The position numbers were made by a program, and so were the translations under genes. This document shows, in pieces, positions 1-24,377 of a stretch of DNA of 64,000 nucleotides. Numbering within the stretch: the stretch's first letter is position 1; each line of letters starts with the position of its first letter. Source of the stretch: Ascaris suum (Eukaryota > Nematoda > Chromadorea > Rhabditida > Ascarididae). Below the pieces are notes generated by a model. The model was not told where the DNA came from and made no database searches. It saw only the letters and a list, made by a program, of their open reading frames with translations. Location: the NCBI GenBank assembly GCA_013433145.1, contig CM024189.1, forward strand, positions 5,443,501-5,507,500, given 5' to 3'.

Positions 1-1114
1 GTATGCTCCCAAACATGTTTCTGTGTGTATGTGTTTATCTCTCTAAAGTCTGTGTTTTTATTGAAATAAAAGTTTCACTTTTGCTCGTCTGACTGTGAAC
101 GGAATATGGATATTTAAATTAAGTGGAAATTTTTGCCGACAGCCATTTGACTTGATTCTCGCGTTTGTTTTTATTTTCTTGGAACTTTTTCGATTATTTA
201 TAATGACTTTATTGTAGCACTTGTATCTTTGCATATCTGTTCTCGTGTCTATGGATGATGTGTTCATATTTGTATAAAGCGTACAACTGCTAGTGTTTCA
301 CGTGTAGAGAACAACCTATGGTGATACTCTTCTAGATGAATGGCATCGAGTTCAAAATGAATCCCGATCTTCATGTTATTAAAATTTGCATAATTCATAT
401 AGATGGTCATCTACTTGATCCCTCATGTGTCCACTCAAGCACTCTGAGCGACCAGATCGTAGCTAGAAAAAAACCGCATTATTATGCATTTTTGACAGTG
501 GCATATTTAGGATTTTCTTATACGCGCTCCCTTTTGAAGTTTAGTAGCTGAAGGAAATACAGCATGATGAGCATTTTTGTATTTTTGCCGATACGCTTAA
601 TTATGATGGTCTTTCACTAATGTGAAGAGGCAACACCATCCCACATTTTGAAACGAAAACTGCAAAGGTGTGAAAATTTTCATAAAAGAAAATTTAGACA
701 CAGCGACGGCTCATTCTATATACCCGCCCTAGTTCGCATCTGGCTTACAGCTAGAGCTGATTCACCACTGGCGAAATGCCTCATGTCAAATATTTGAGTT
801 GCAGTTCACCTTGTTTGTTAAACATATAATTAACGTACTCTTTCATTTGATGGCGTTAACTGCAATTCAAACTTTCATCGTCTTCTCATCGTTACACTCG
901 TGCAAAGTTTTAAGGAATGAGTCCAGGCTAACGCTCTTCCGATGTTTAGCTGGTCGCAGTTTCGCTAATCGAAACGCAGTCACCATAGAATGGAAAAACC
1001 GAGCAACTGAGATGGAGACACCATACAGGTGCTGGGAAGGACGCATGTTATATTCCGTGTGAGGGGTGAGTCGACGGCGTTTCCTGAATGGCCGCATCAG
1101 CGCACCGGCAATGA
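1..1114. other. Left-edge non-coding region
   Basis: I see no supportable gene here. The open frames are short, lack paired splice signals and do not resemble a protein family. It is presumably the 5' flank of the CDF-like gene that begins near 1115. An upstream 5' UTR exon could lie here but cannot be recognised. Confidence 0.4.
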
Positions 1115-4100
1115 GTGGCCAAACTTCTGTCGTTTCTTATCAACACGCAAAAGTGCTGCCGAGGTGTGCGCTTGCGGCCATCAATTTCCGAATTAGAGCA
1201 GTCGAGACATCACAGTAGTGGAATGCTATTGTCGGTGATTAGTAGCGTGCGGCTACGTCCCAAACTGTACGTACCCTATTGGATTCTGGTTTCCCTATTC
1301 GTTGCACAGACCGTTGCGGTCTGCTTCACTCACTGCTTAACCGCACGGCTTGCACTCTGCGATACGCTCTTCCTTGTGATTGCTCTCAGTTCAAAGGTGA
1401 GCACTGCAAGCAACTCGCCGCTTTACACTGCAGCGAATTAAGGCACTGCTTTTGAATACACAAAAAGTTTTTACACTACACTGTTTTATTTTGCTTTTTT
1501 TTTCTAAGCAGATTTTATCATCTCTCCTGAAGATGAGTTCATCGCATACACTATTAACGAAGAATATCCATACAGCGAATAGTTTTTATTTCAACATTAT
1601 TCGTAGAGTGAAACGTACAAATCTAAATGCACTATGCGTTTTCTCTCAATCGTTTTTTTCTTTTTTTTTGAGCTAAAAGTTTGGAAATTGCAAAAATTTC
1701 TAAATTTAGTACCCAGAATGAAATTATAAGTGATGAGATTTTTGCGTATTTGGAAAATCAGGTTTTCAAAGTGACCGGCTTATAAAGCAAACAACGTTGC
1801 ATATTGTTTGTTCTTTCAGTGAAATGCTTTAAACTGCTAGAAACGATCCACCACAAAGCAGATTTGCTTCAAGTCAACCGACTTCAGCATGTTTCAACAT
1901 TGCTTTTTATAGAAAGTTTGATCGTGAGAAATATAAGTTCATTCCATTGAGAGTATCAATACGAACAATTACAGGGATTCGAATGCACTGAGAATGCATC
2001 CGGTGTGCTTCGTTCAGCTGCTCTTATTGCCTTCGAGGGTCTCATTTTCGCCAACTTTACACATGCGGCTCAAATGCTTGTCGAGAGGCATGACGAGGGA
2101 GTCCATCTCAAAGGTTTATTTATATCATTTTCGCATACGCTTTGGTTGATGAAACATTCGATAAGAGCACTAACTACGTGCGAATAAATTCATAAACTAA
2201 AATACATAGTAATTTCTTCAAAGATAAACACTTTTTTGTTAAGCGTAACATGAGAGCTAGTCGCCATATTGAAACCGTGGATCAAGTCCCTTTTCACTGT
2301 GGATTGTCGACTATAATGAGCCCAGTACCATATGAAGTGAGCAAGGAGATGTTTAGCATTTTTCTGTGCAATGTGGGATAGAACGTGAGTGAATATTGTT
2401 TCTATTCGGTTGTTTTTGCTCGAATAGCGATAACTGTCAGTTTGTTGGGTGGTAAAATATTCGCAGCAGTTCAGCGCATGCGTTTCAGGCTATATTTATA
2501 CCAAATAACCTCAAGTATGAGATCTGTTTTTTACTCACAATGGTGGATTTTGGTGTGGTCTAGCATTCGGGCTTGTCGACTTTTACAATAAGAGGGAAAT
2601 GAAGAGAGTGCATTATGACATCGCTTTGTCTATGCGTGTGCATCCATCTGTGTGTCCATCCGTCAGTTCGTTAATCGCGACTTGTGATACGTTGAAGAAA
2701 AAATGACGAAGTTTCCGATACACAACTTGAAACTTCCGACGACAGCCTTTATAGATTTTCAAGGCGAGCCATCAGGATCTAAAGACACTTAAATTTGTTC
2801 GAAAATTCACTGCATTTTAAGTTAACCGAGTCGGATTTCACGAACGTTCGCGTTGGAAAACAGCTATTTTCCAAAAGACTACAGTCGAAAAACTTATGGA
2901 AATGAACGTTTATGGAAGCTTCACTGGCCGATTCATTTGGAATGTGAATCATTCACTGTACACGGTGTATTATTTGTTGCAATTTGCGATACTGGCTGGT
3001 CTGGTCAGCGAGATTTACAAAAGCACATATTGTGCCAGCCGTTTTGGCGTACTTTGCAATTTGTTTTTCGAGCCGACTTTTGAAGGAAGGATTGCCAGGA
3101 ATACACTCAAATTTATATTTGGAATTTGCTCACGGTAAACTCAGTTTAACCTCTCAAAAGATGCAATCTTTCTTCAGGCATATATATTGGACTAACGGTG
3201 GTGGATGTACTCATAAAATTGGTGCTAATGTGTGCACGAGTAATGCCCCGCATACATATCGGTTTTTTGTCGCATATACTTCTTCACTTTTCGTCGACAG
3301 TTGCTACGCTGCTTGTCGCTGTTCTCGACTATTTCATGCATGATGAGGGCATTATCTTGAAGGCGGATCCTGCGTTCACGTTGGTTACTTCGGCCATGTT
3401 GGCCATCATCGCGCTTCCGGCTTGTAAGAATTTAATCATGCGGATTTTCGTTTTAGGAGGCGCAAGTTTTCTACGAATCTTTAAACTACTACATCAATCT
3501 GTTATATACAAAAGTATGAATTGAAATGATGAGAACAACTTTTTCAGTCTTCCGAACAATGCCTCCGATATTCGGTGATATTCCAAGCAACTTTAGACTC
3601 GACGAATTCAAGGCTGAAATTAACGCGAAGGTTAGCGCAAAAATTTGAGTTTTGCACTTATTCATGTCATTCTCATGAGCGATATTTGCGTGAGTGGTGT
3701 GTTCTCTGGCAAACGGCGAAGACATGAATAGGCATGCCATGAAAATGTTTGAGTGTGTAAAAATGAGTGAGCGATGAGTGAAAACGATCAGGCGTAAACT
3801 TGATTGGAAGCGGTTGATCGCAAAAGGAATTCGTATCCCACAAATGTGCCATCTGCCGATTTGATTTGCTACCATGCGCAATTTACGATCGAACAACATC
3901 CCTAAATCATTAAAACTTCATTTTTACTATAAACACATTGCGGCGTCCTTTGCTGTTGCAGTTCAGCGGTTACTTCCCTATAATGCGTCTAACATATATC
4001 CTACGAGTGAGGCAACATTTTCCCATGGATAGTTCAGTTTAAATCTGCGCTTCTTTTGCTTGCATTTCAGCATATTGAAACGCTTCGCGACAAAAGAACT

Positions 4101-5057
4101 TCCATCTGAATGCTCATGCAATGATCGAATTGAAAATTTTGCCGTGACCTGCTAAACGTTGTCGCCACTGTTGGCTGTCTTCCACTCCCGACAACCTAAA
4201 TCCGTCTAAATGCTCAAACATTTCCTCAGCTATCCTCAAAGTTTGTTTTTTTTTTTTTTAAATCGTAGATCGATTTTGTTCCTTTTCCGATTAAAAGTAA
4301 TGAATTACAGTTTTGCTCAGCATACTGTCAGCACATTCACGTTTATCGACGATGGCCGATGGATTCATTTGACGCATTTTTATCGGTCGTATATCGATGC
4401 TCGACGGCAGAGCCCAATTGGGAACAGAAAGCACAAGCTAATGTCGTTAGGATACAAAACGAGGTGAGGTTTAATAACCACAAAACGACCTCGCAATAAA
4501 CCTCGCAAAATTTGCGTACTTTTGGAATTCATTGGGTCATATGCTTCGCCTCCATTTGGGGTCTGACAGAGAAAAAAACTTGATATTTTTATTGACTTTT
4601 TCTGCTGAAGAAAAGGGCAAAATCTGTATTACCCGGTATAATCTACCCCCTGTAATAAAAATCGTTTTCCCAAAAATTTCGCGTCAGCCGTTAAATGTTC
4701 TTTTTCCATAAAAAGGCCTAGTACCCTTATCTGCCGCTACTGCCAGCTCTAAGTCAGGATATTTCACAGTACTTTATCTCTCCTTAAGAAAATATAAATG
4801 GTATGTCAAATCCATGAATCCTAGCAAACGAGGCAAGCAACAGCCTACTGATTTCTTCAGTATAGCAAACAAACAACGACTATATGGATGAGAATTGGAG
4901 TATCACCCAAAAACGTTCGTTTTTCTAGATTCGCAGTGTCCTAATGAAAGCCGGAGCAAGGCGAGTCACAGTGGAGCCATTAATCACTCAAGAAACTCCC
5001 TCGACACACTGGACGCAGTGCATCAACGACCGTTGCCGCATGAAGTCTTGCTGCTAG
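1115..5057 (+). CDS. Cation diffusion facilitator (SLC30/ZnT-like) membrane protein
   Basis: Six exons: 1115-1396, 1975-2113, 3178-3423, 3548-3630, 4311-4463 and 4929-5057 (stop TAG). Phases agree at every junction, giving about 343 residues. CDF proteins move Zn2+ or related cations out of the cytosol through a six-helix domain followed by a cytosolic metallochaperone-like domain. Visible landmarks: a first helix around residues 51-70 (KLYVPYWILV); a RLALCD segment where TM2 of ZnT proteins reads SLAL-x-D; the SHILLH segment (172-177) at the TM5 position; LKADPAFTL at the TM6 position; a C-terminal domain with HIHVYRRW and VTVEP; and a Cys-rich end (CINDRCRMKSCC). The loop between TM4 and TM5 is short, without the His-rich stretch of many ZnT proteins. 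The canonical intramembrane ligands appear altered: only the first TM5 His is kept (see findings). The exon 3 donor (GTAAGA at 3424) and the exact N-terminus are the least certain points; ATG 1223 is an alternative start. Family call fairly firm, subfamily open (CDF-1/ZnT1-ZnT10 side). Confidence 0.7.
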
Positions 5058-5309
5058 TTTCACACACATCAAGTGAGAATCTTGTTTTCAGTGGAAATAA
5101 TGAACATTGAAATAAGCACTTCTCCACGCCTCACACTTGCTAATATGGCTCAGAATTGCCACTCATTAAGCACCATCCTACATCGAGTCAAGACGGGAAC
5201 TCCGAGTGTAACCCAACAAAACTTCTATTCATATGCAATAAGTTGGCAGAGGGATTATCACAAGTTCAGCATTTGGGAAAGTGTGCGAACGTCAACATGG
5301 AAAGAATAT

Positions 5310-5315
5310 AATAAA
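5310..5315 (+). terminator. Candidate poly(A) signal of the CDF-like gene
   Basis: An AATAAA hexamer lies about 250 nt downstream of the TAG at 5055-5057. It is the nearest clear signal I found; AATAAA is common in AT-rich DNA, so the assignment is tentative. Confidence 0.35.
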
Positions 5316-6071
5316 ACCAAATTGAACCAGAAAACATAAGCTTGAAAAAGGATATTAATTCGTCATGAAATCGGGAAACTAAACGATGATGTGCACAGGG
5401 AAAGGAAGGGAACGGAGTGACATCCCGAGGCGGAAAAGGCACCCATAGTATTAACCTTATCCAAGCCGAATTTTCTGCCTTTCTCCACCGCAGAAACCTT
5501 TTCGGGCAAAAGAACAAATCAGTTGTCAATGTGTTCTCATCTGAACGTCATCTACAGCATATGCACAATGAGCACAACATTTCCAAGCATCCCAGTATTG
5601 TGTAAGAATACGTTGCGCATCGCCTTAGTGTCCGATTATGGTAGTACAGCAGCTACCCCAAACTGCACAACACTGTACCATAACAATATCGCCTTCGATA
5701 AACAATCTCGACGCTGCCCATCAATGGCTTCAAACGAATATAACGCAATACAGACTACTGCTATTGTTGTATAATGCAGTACAGTTTATTGCTATTATTA
5801 TTGTTATTACTGCTGCAATCGATGAAATGAATAAATTAGCGAATATCACCTGCAATGGTCGACCACCTGCGCTGTTCATAATAAAGATAGACGAATGAAC
5901 GATTGCGACCGTACATCACTAACTGTGAACGGGGTGTGAATTCTAAAAACTGAAGGAAACCGACATAACTCTTTTATCAGGTGGTGCATCTATTGCAAGT
6001 AATGCATCTGCTTCTCAAGAATCAGGAACTAGGGACGTACTCGGTATTTTGCAAGATGCGTCAACAGAGCT

Positions 6072-6148
6072 GTGTTAATAGCCCTGCCTGTGTTGGTTCT
6101 TCGGATGTACTCCGAAGAACCAACACAGCTGGGCAACGCTATTAACAC
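6072..6148. repeat. Strong interrupted inverted repeat (hairpin)
   Basis: A perfect 17-bp stem, TGTGTTGGTTCTTCGGA (6089-6105), faces its exact complement at 6111-6127 across a 5-nt loop (TGTAC). Beyond a short mismatched bulge, GTGTTAATAG (6072-6081) pairs with CTATTAACAC (6139-6148). The pairing is far beyond chance in a window of this size. It could be a small palindromic transposon (MITE), a structured RNA or a recent inverted duplication. No terminal target-site duplication is obvious. Confidence 0.75.
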
Positions 6149-6308
6149 CTGTCGTACATATTCCAAAGTAGCACAGTTCTCTTTTCCATGTCTTCAAATG
6201 TCTCGACTTGTGGGGCACGAACCAACAGTGCCCTCTTCAGTGTCACGATAAAAGAGAACAACGACACCACTGCCTCAAGCAACATAATGGCGGATCGCTA
6301 ATAAAGGC

Positions 6309-6314
6309 TTTATT
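6309..6314 (-). terminator. Candidate distal poly(A) signal for the 6829-8802 exons
   Basis: TTTATT on the plus strand gives AATAAA on the minus strand about 515 nt past the TGA at 6829-6831. It would serve a transcript that includes the extra 3' exons. Assignment by position only. Confidence 0.3.
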
Positions 6315-6828
6315 TGCATTCTTTGTACAAGATGAAGCGCGTAGTAAACTTGAAAACCGAGCATAAGCTAAAACCGGGTGGTGGGGGACTAGAAAACGAA
6401 ACAAATGCGATGAGATGATCAACACAGAAAGCGAGTGTTATTAACTACTATGAGTTTACAGAGACTGCAAAAGGCCATATTAAAACAGAATCATCGGAGA
6501 AACGCGTGAGAAAAAAACTCGTCTAGAAGAGAGCAAAACATTTGGCAAGAAGCCCAATAAACAACGCAAGTATGAAAACATGTAAAGTGAAATGAAAATC
6601 ATAATACACGAAGTACAATGCTGCAGAAAAAAAACCGTGGACGTAGATTTACATTGGAACATTCAGATCTGATAGGGCGCTTATTGAATTAAACAATACC
6701 CGAGTAACATGCTGGAAATCGATCGTGACAATGAAATGGCTGGCAGCCAAAGAGCAAAAACGAACCATCAACCAATCGAAGACACAACCGCATGAGGAGT
6801 GTAACCACGATAACTGGCTGAGCGAGAG

Positions 6829-8802
6829 TCAGTAAACGCGGAAATGCTCATAACGTGGCATATGCCGAACTGGCCCCCAAACAAACGAACAACAAAACAA
6901 TGACTGCAAGCGTGGTCCCATGCGGCGAATTGCAAAGCGATCACGTTGGCAAATTGAGCTTGCTGATGAGCTGCGAACAAAGATGACCACAGCCCATTAT
7001 GTCAATACCCGAACACACAAAGTCCACCTGTAAAATGCTCCACTGCTCTCTCATACACTCATTTCCTCAATAACACATTTAGAATGGCTGTATATAACAG
7101 CCGATGAGTTGTTAAAAACCGTATCACTTAATATAGTCACTGCGACGGTCATGCTATCTCACTAGTTTAATGGCGAATGGGAAGAAGAGACGGTAGGATT
7201 ATGCAGCAAATAAAATTTTGGGAGGTCACGTCTCGAGCACGTTAGCACGAAAAGTATGCTGATTTTCGCGTGATTCAGAACAAATCGAACTGCGTAAAAC
7301 GTACCGATCCCCCTCCCCAGTGCAACTTCTTCGCAAATGCCTTCTCGACCAGAATTTTGCCAATTCAGCTCGGTTCTGAGAAACAACTGCAATATAATGC
7401 GAAAGAGAGGACCTTGCTTTTGATCTGATTGATTGATGACGGTACCGAAGTGACACCGATTTCTACACGACCTGTATCACTATTGCCCACACAAATTCGA
7501 TGCGTCTCTGAAATAAGCTCGAGCATACATTAAAAAATCTTCTGAAGTAAACAGGAAGCACTGTGAAAGAAAAGAGTGTTAGAAATCCATGCACTCCTAG
7601 CAATCCCTTCACTTCTCAAAAAGGACACTATTCACAGCACAGTCCAAGAACAAACGCTCAACATTTAAATTGCAAACAAAGAATTTATTCACGGCGACAG
7701 CGCCATATTTCTATGAAGCGAAGATCCGAGCCCTGAGCTCTTTCCAACATCCAAAAGGAAGGCTTTCAACCACAATCCGTTTTATGTTATCTTCGTTTTC
7801 CCCGTCTTTCCAAACGGAATAACCTTCTATTCATTAGTTTCAAGAAAGTTACTTTGACTCACGGGCATAAATTCGTGTTCTCTGCATTTGTTACATAATG
7901 TTCACTTCAATTTTTCCTCAAATTTAAATAGATAAGACAGGTCGAAACACTGATAAGATGCAACACATCCAATACTGCTGAATAAACCACAACACCAGTT
8001 CGGCTATTTTGAGCTGTAAAGAAAATTGTTTCTGAAAGCAGAAAAAATTCCATGATTATTTTCTTTTGTATCATGTAGTTGCAGCTGCGATGAATACCTT
8101 CGCTGACTACGAACGAGATTTGAACATTTTGTGAAATAAATCTGCACAATTATTTGGCTACAGCTGGTATTTAGAATTCACATATTCAAAAAACAACAGC
8201 AAAAGTTTGAAGAATGAGGAAACGACACATCGCCAACAATCATCTCAAAAATCGTTGACAGCTTCATTCCATTTTCAGATGGAAACTCTCTGAAAACCTC
8301 ACAAAAATACTCAAACTGACAACAACGGCAAACACATCAAATACGACCTAATAAAAAATAGCGTCTTCATTTTTGAATATATGAAAACGAAATTTTTTTG
8401 TAAGGCAAAAGCGACTTCAGTGATACTATAAACAATGCAAGTCATTTTCTCCATGATTATGCCAATGGAATTACATATCTCTCGGTCACAATATTCTCGG
8501 CAACCTTTGTTAGCCCTTAACCCATGTTGCATCCCGACATCACCCTTCTATGAATCGCTATGAGAATAAAGAAGCTGTTGAAAACAAAAAAAAGTTATGT
8601 TATAAAGCCAACCGTTGACCGGAGACGGAGTTTCCTCATACGCAACATGCAGATTGTTCAGCGCAGAACGCAACTGATGCACGACTTGATGGATTTCAAG
8701 ACAGCTGACTATCGACTTGGCTGCTGTCTCGCATGGCGAAAAGCGCTGCTCTGGACAACACGAATCCGGTGTCGATAAGAAGCCAATCGCAGTCGCTGGC
8801 CG
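6829..8802 (-). CDS. Three phase-consistent 3' exons, probable kin-29 C-terminal extension
   Basis: Exons 8613-8802 (acceptor after GGTCAG), 7305-7386 (acceptor ATTGCAG, donor GTACGT) and 6829-6970 (acceptor GTTCGCAG, stop TGA). Intron phases match at both joins (phase 1, then phase 2). They encode about 135 residues including EIHQVVHQLRSALNNL, NRAELAKFWSRRHLRRSC and QRDRFAIRRMGPRLQSLF, a basic tail with no domain I recognise. The first exon accepts phase 0, which the CAG|GTCCTT site at 9120 in the last kin-29 exon would supply, so these may be the true C-terminus of KIN-29 (about 902 rather than 777 residues). Against this, that donor is weak and an AATAAA lies between (8844-8849). An independent small gene whose first exon I missed is the alternative. 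Confidence 0.5.
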
Positions 8803-8843
8803 CTGACCGAACACTATTTTCTCCGCCTAAATTCATACATGGC

Positions 8844-8849
8844 TTTATT
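8844..8849 (-). terminator. Candidate poly(A) signal for the short kin-29 transcript
   Basis: TTTATT on the plus strand is AATAAA on the minus strand, about 235 nt beyond the kin-29 stop at 9082-9084. It supports a transcript that ends there. A second isoform could read past it. Confidence 0.4.
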
Positions 8850-9081
8850 TGGACCTCAACAAAAACATTTCTCTAAACAAAGGCACACTTTAAGAGAGGG
8901 GTGAGGAGGATGGAGGGAAGGAGGAGGAAGAAGGAAAAAAGAAATAATGATGAAGCTGTTTGAACTGAAATGGTCACAGCTTTTAATCTTTAAAAAATCT
9001 GATACCTCCAGTAAGTCGTATCGGATATGTTTTCCATGGTGGAATTTTTCCTACCATTCAGGCGGAAAATCCTCCTTTTGT

Positions 9082-23208
<14,127 letters not shown>

Positions 23209-24377
23209 CTCAGGTGGTGCTGCCCATGCAGCGAGTCACGCCAGCATCGAACATCTATGCAGCCTCGAAAAGCTCGCCCGCGTCACACCGCACGCACGCA
23301 CGCAACCCACACACGCGCCCACTAACACAACCATTTCAACACAGCGCTAGCTCCGCGCGGCTTGATGACGTCTTCTTGACATCATCCCACCCACCCCAAT
23401 CGAAAGTCTGCGCTCCGTTGCCCTCGAGCTTACTCCTTAGTTTGGTTCCGCGGACGAGTGGTTTTGCTTCCGTCGAGGGAGCTACACTTTAGGTCACCTC
23501 TCATCCCCAAACAATATCGCCCAAGCTTCCGGTGTTTGAAACACCGGAACTACCCGGTCCCCGCAGCGTGAAGCCGTCCCATGGCAGATTGGCGATCCAC
23601 GCTTGACATCGAAGAATAAAAGCCTAATGTGCTCATTCAATCGGGCCCCGGTGCGCTATCTTTGTGCTGACCGTGATTTGGAAGTTGAAGCACTTAGAGC
23701 ACCTCTAGGACGCTTCGCTGGGAGGGGAGGAGGGGAAGAAGGGGAATGACTTTGTTATTTCGAGCATCGCTTTACCAGAATTTTCAGGTGGAACATGCTC
23801 TCTCGCCAAGGTCAGTATTAGTGTACTGCTAGCTGTCCCTCCACCTCTCGCTGTGCCGGAACGTGTTTCCCTCTAGTAAGCATTTGAATATGCAAAAAAA
23901 CGAATCCATATAGCATCACGTACTTCAAGTTTATTCACATTCAGTCGGGCATAACGAAGATCGTGGATCAACATATGTCGACCCGTAAAAGAAGACTCGT
24001 CGTCAAGCTGGTATCCCGTCAACGGCAGAGCACCTGAAAACACATGCTGAATGCAAATATAGTGATGGTGAGATGGAAGGACGCAGTTTAGCAACGAAAA
24101 AGGCAATCCGAGTCCGATCCAATTCAGCGAAGAGATAGAACTGTCGTGCGCAGTTTGGAATGTCTCGGTTGGTCAAATATCGCACCACCAAGCACACATT
24201 TATGCACAACATTATTTGTGGCACACATACGATTTCCAATGAGAAGTTAACAATAACATTGCACAGATCTGCGAAATGAACAAAGTGCACATTAATGAGA
24301 GCGAGAAATTATAGTTCAACAGAACAACTTCACAAAGATTCTTCTTCAGTTTCATCGACATATTAGACTTGCGGGTT
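23209..24377 (-). promoter_or_regulatory. kin-29 5' flank with GC-rich segment
   Basis: This 1.2-kb stretch separates the zinc-finger gene from the downstream, same-strand kin-29 start and must hold the kin-29 promoter and the upstream gene's 3' UTR. About 23200-23700 is visibly richer in GC and CpG than its surroundings. It contains the perfect palindrome at 23527-23549. An AATAAA on the minus strand (23930-23935) may end the zinc-finger transcript. A possible extra coding exon at 23924-24033 is discussed in the findings. No TATA box is convincing. Confidence 0.45.
23527..23549. repeat. Perfect palindrome upstream of kin-29
   Basis: TTCCGGTGTTT and its exact complement AAACACCGGAA flank a single central G: 11-bp arms. 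It lies about 320 bp upstream of the preferred kin-29 start codon. The shape suits a dimeric transcription factor site or a cruciform. No specific factor can be named from the sequence alone. Confidence 0.7.

Larger units (their letters stand above)
5316..6828. other. Intergenic region between convergent genes
   Basis: Apart from the hairpin at 6072-6148 and an AATAAA on the minus strand at 6309-6314, I see nothing supported. Open frames here are short and overlap in several frames without splice partners. Confidence 0.4.

Noticed and set aside
2853..3138. Hydrophobic plus-strand frames between CDF exons 2 and 3
   Set aside because: Exons 2 and 3 join directly in phase 1 and give a continuous TM3-TM4 region, so no extra exon is needed.
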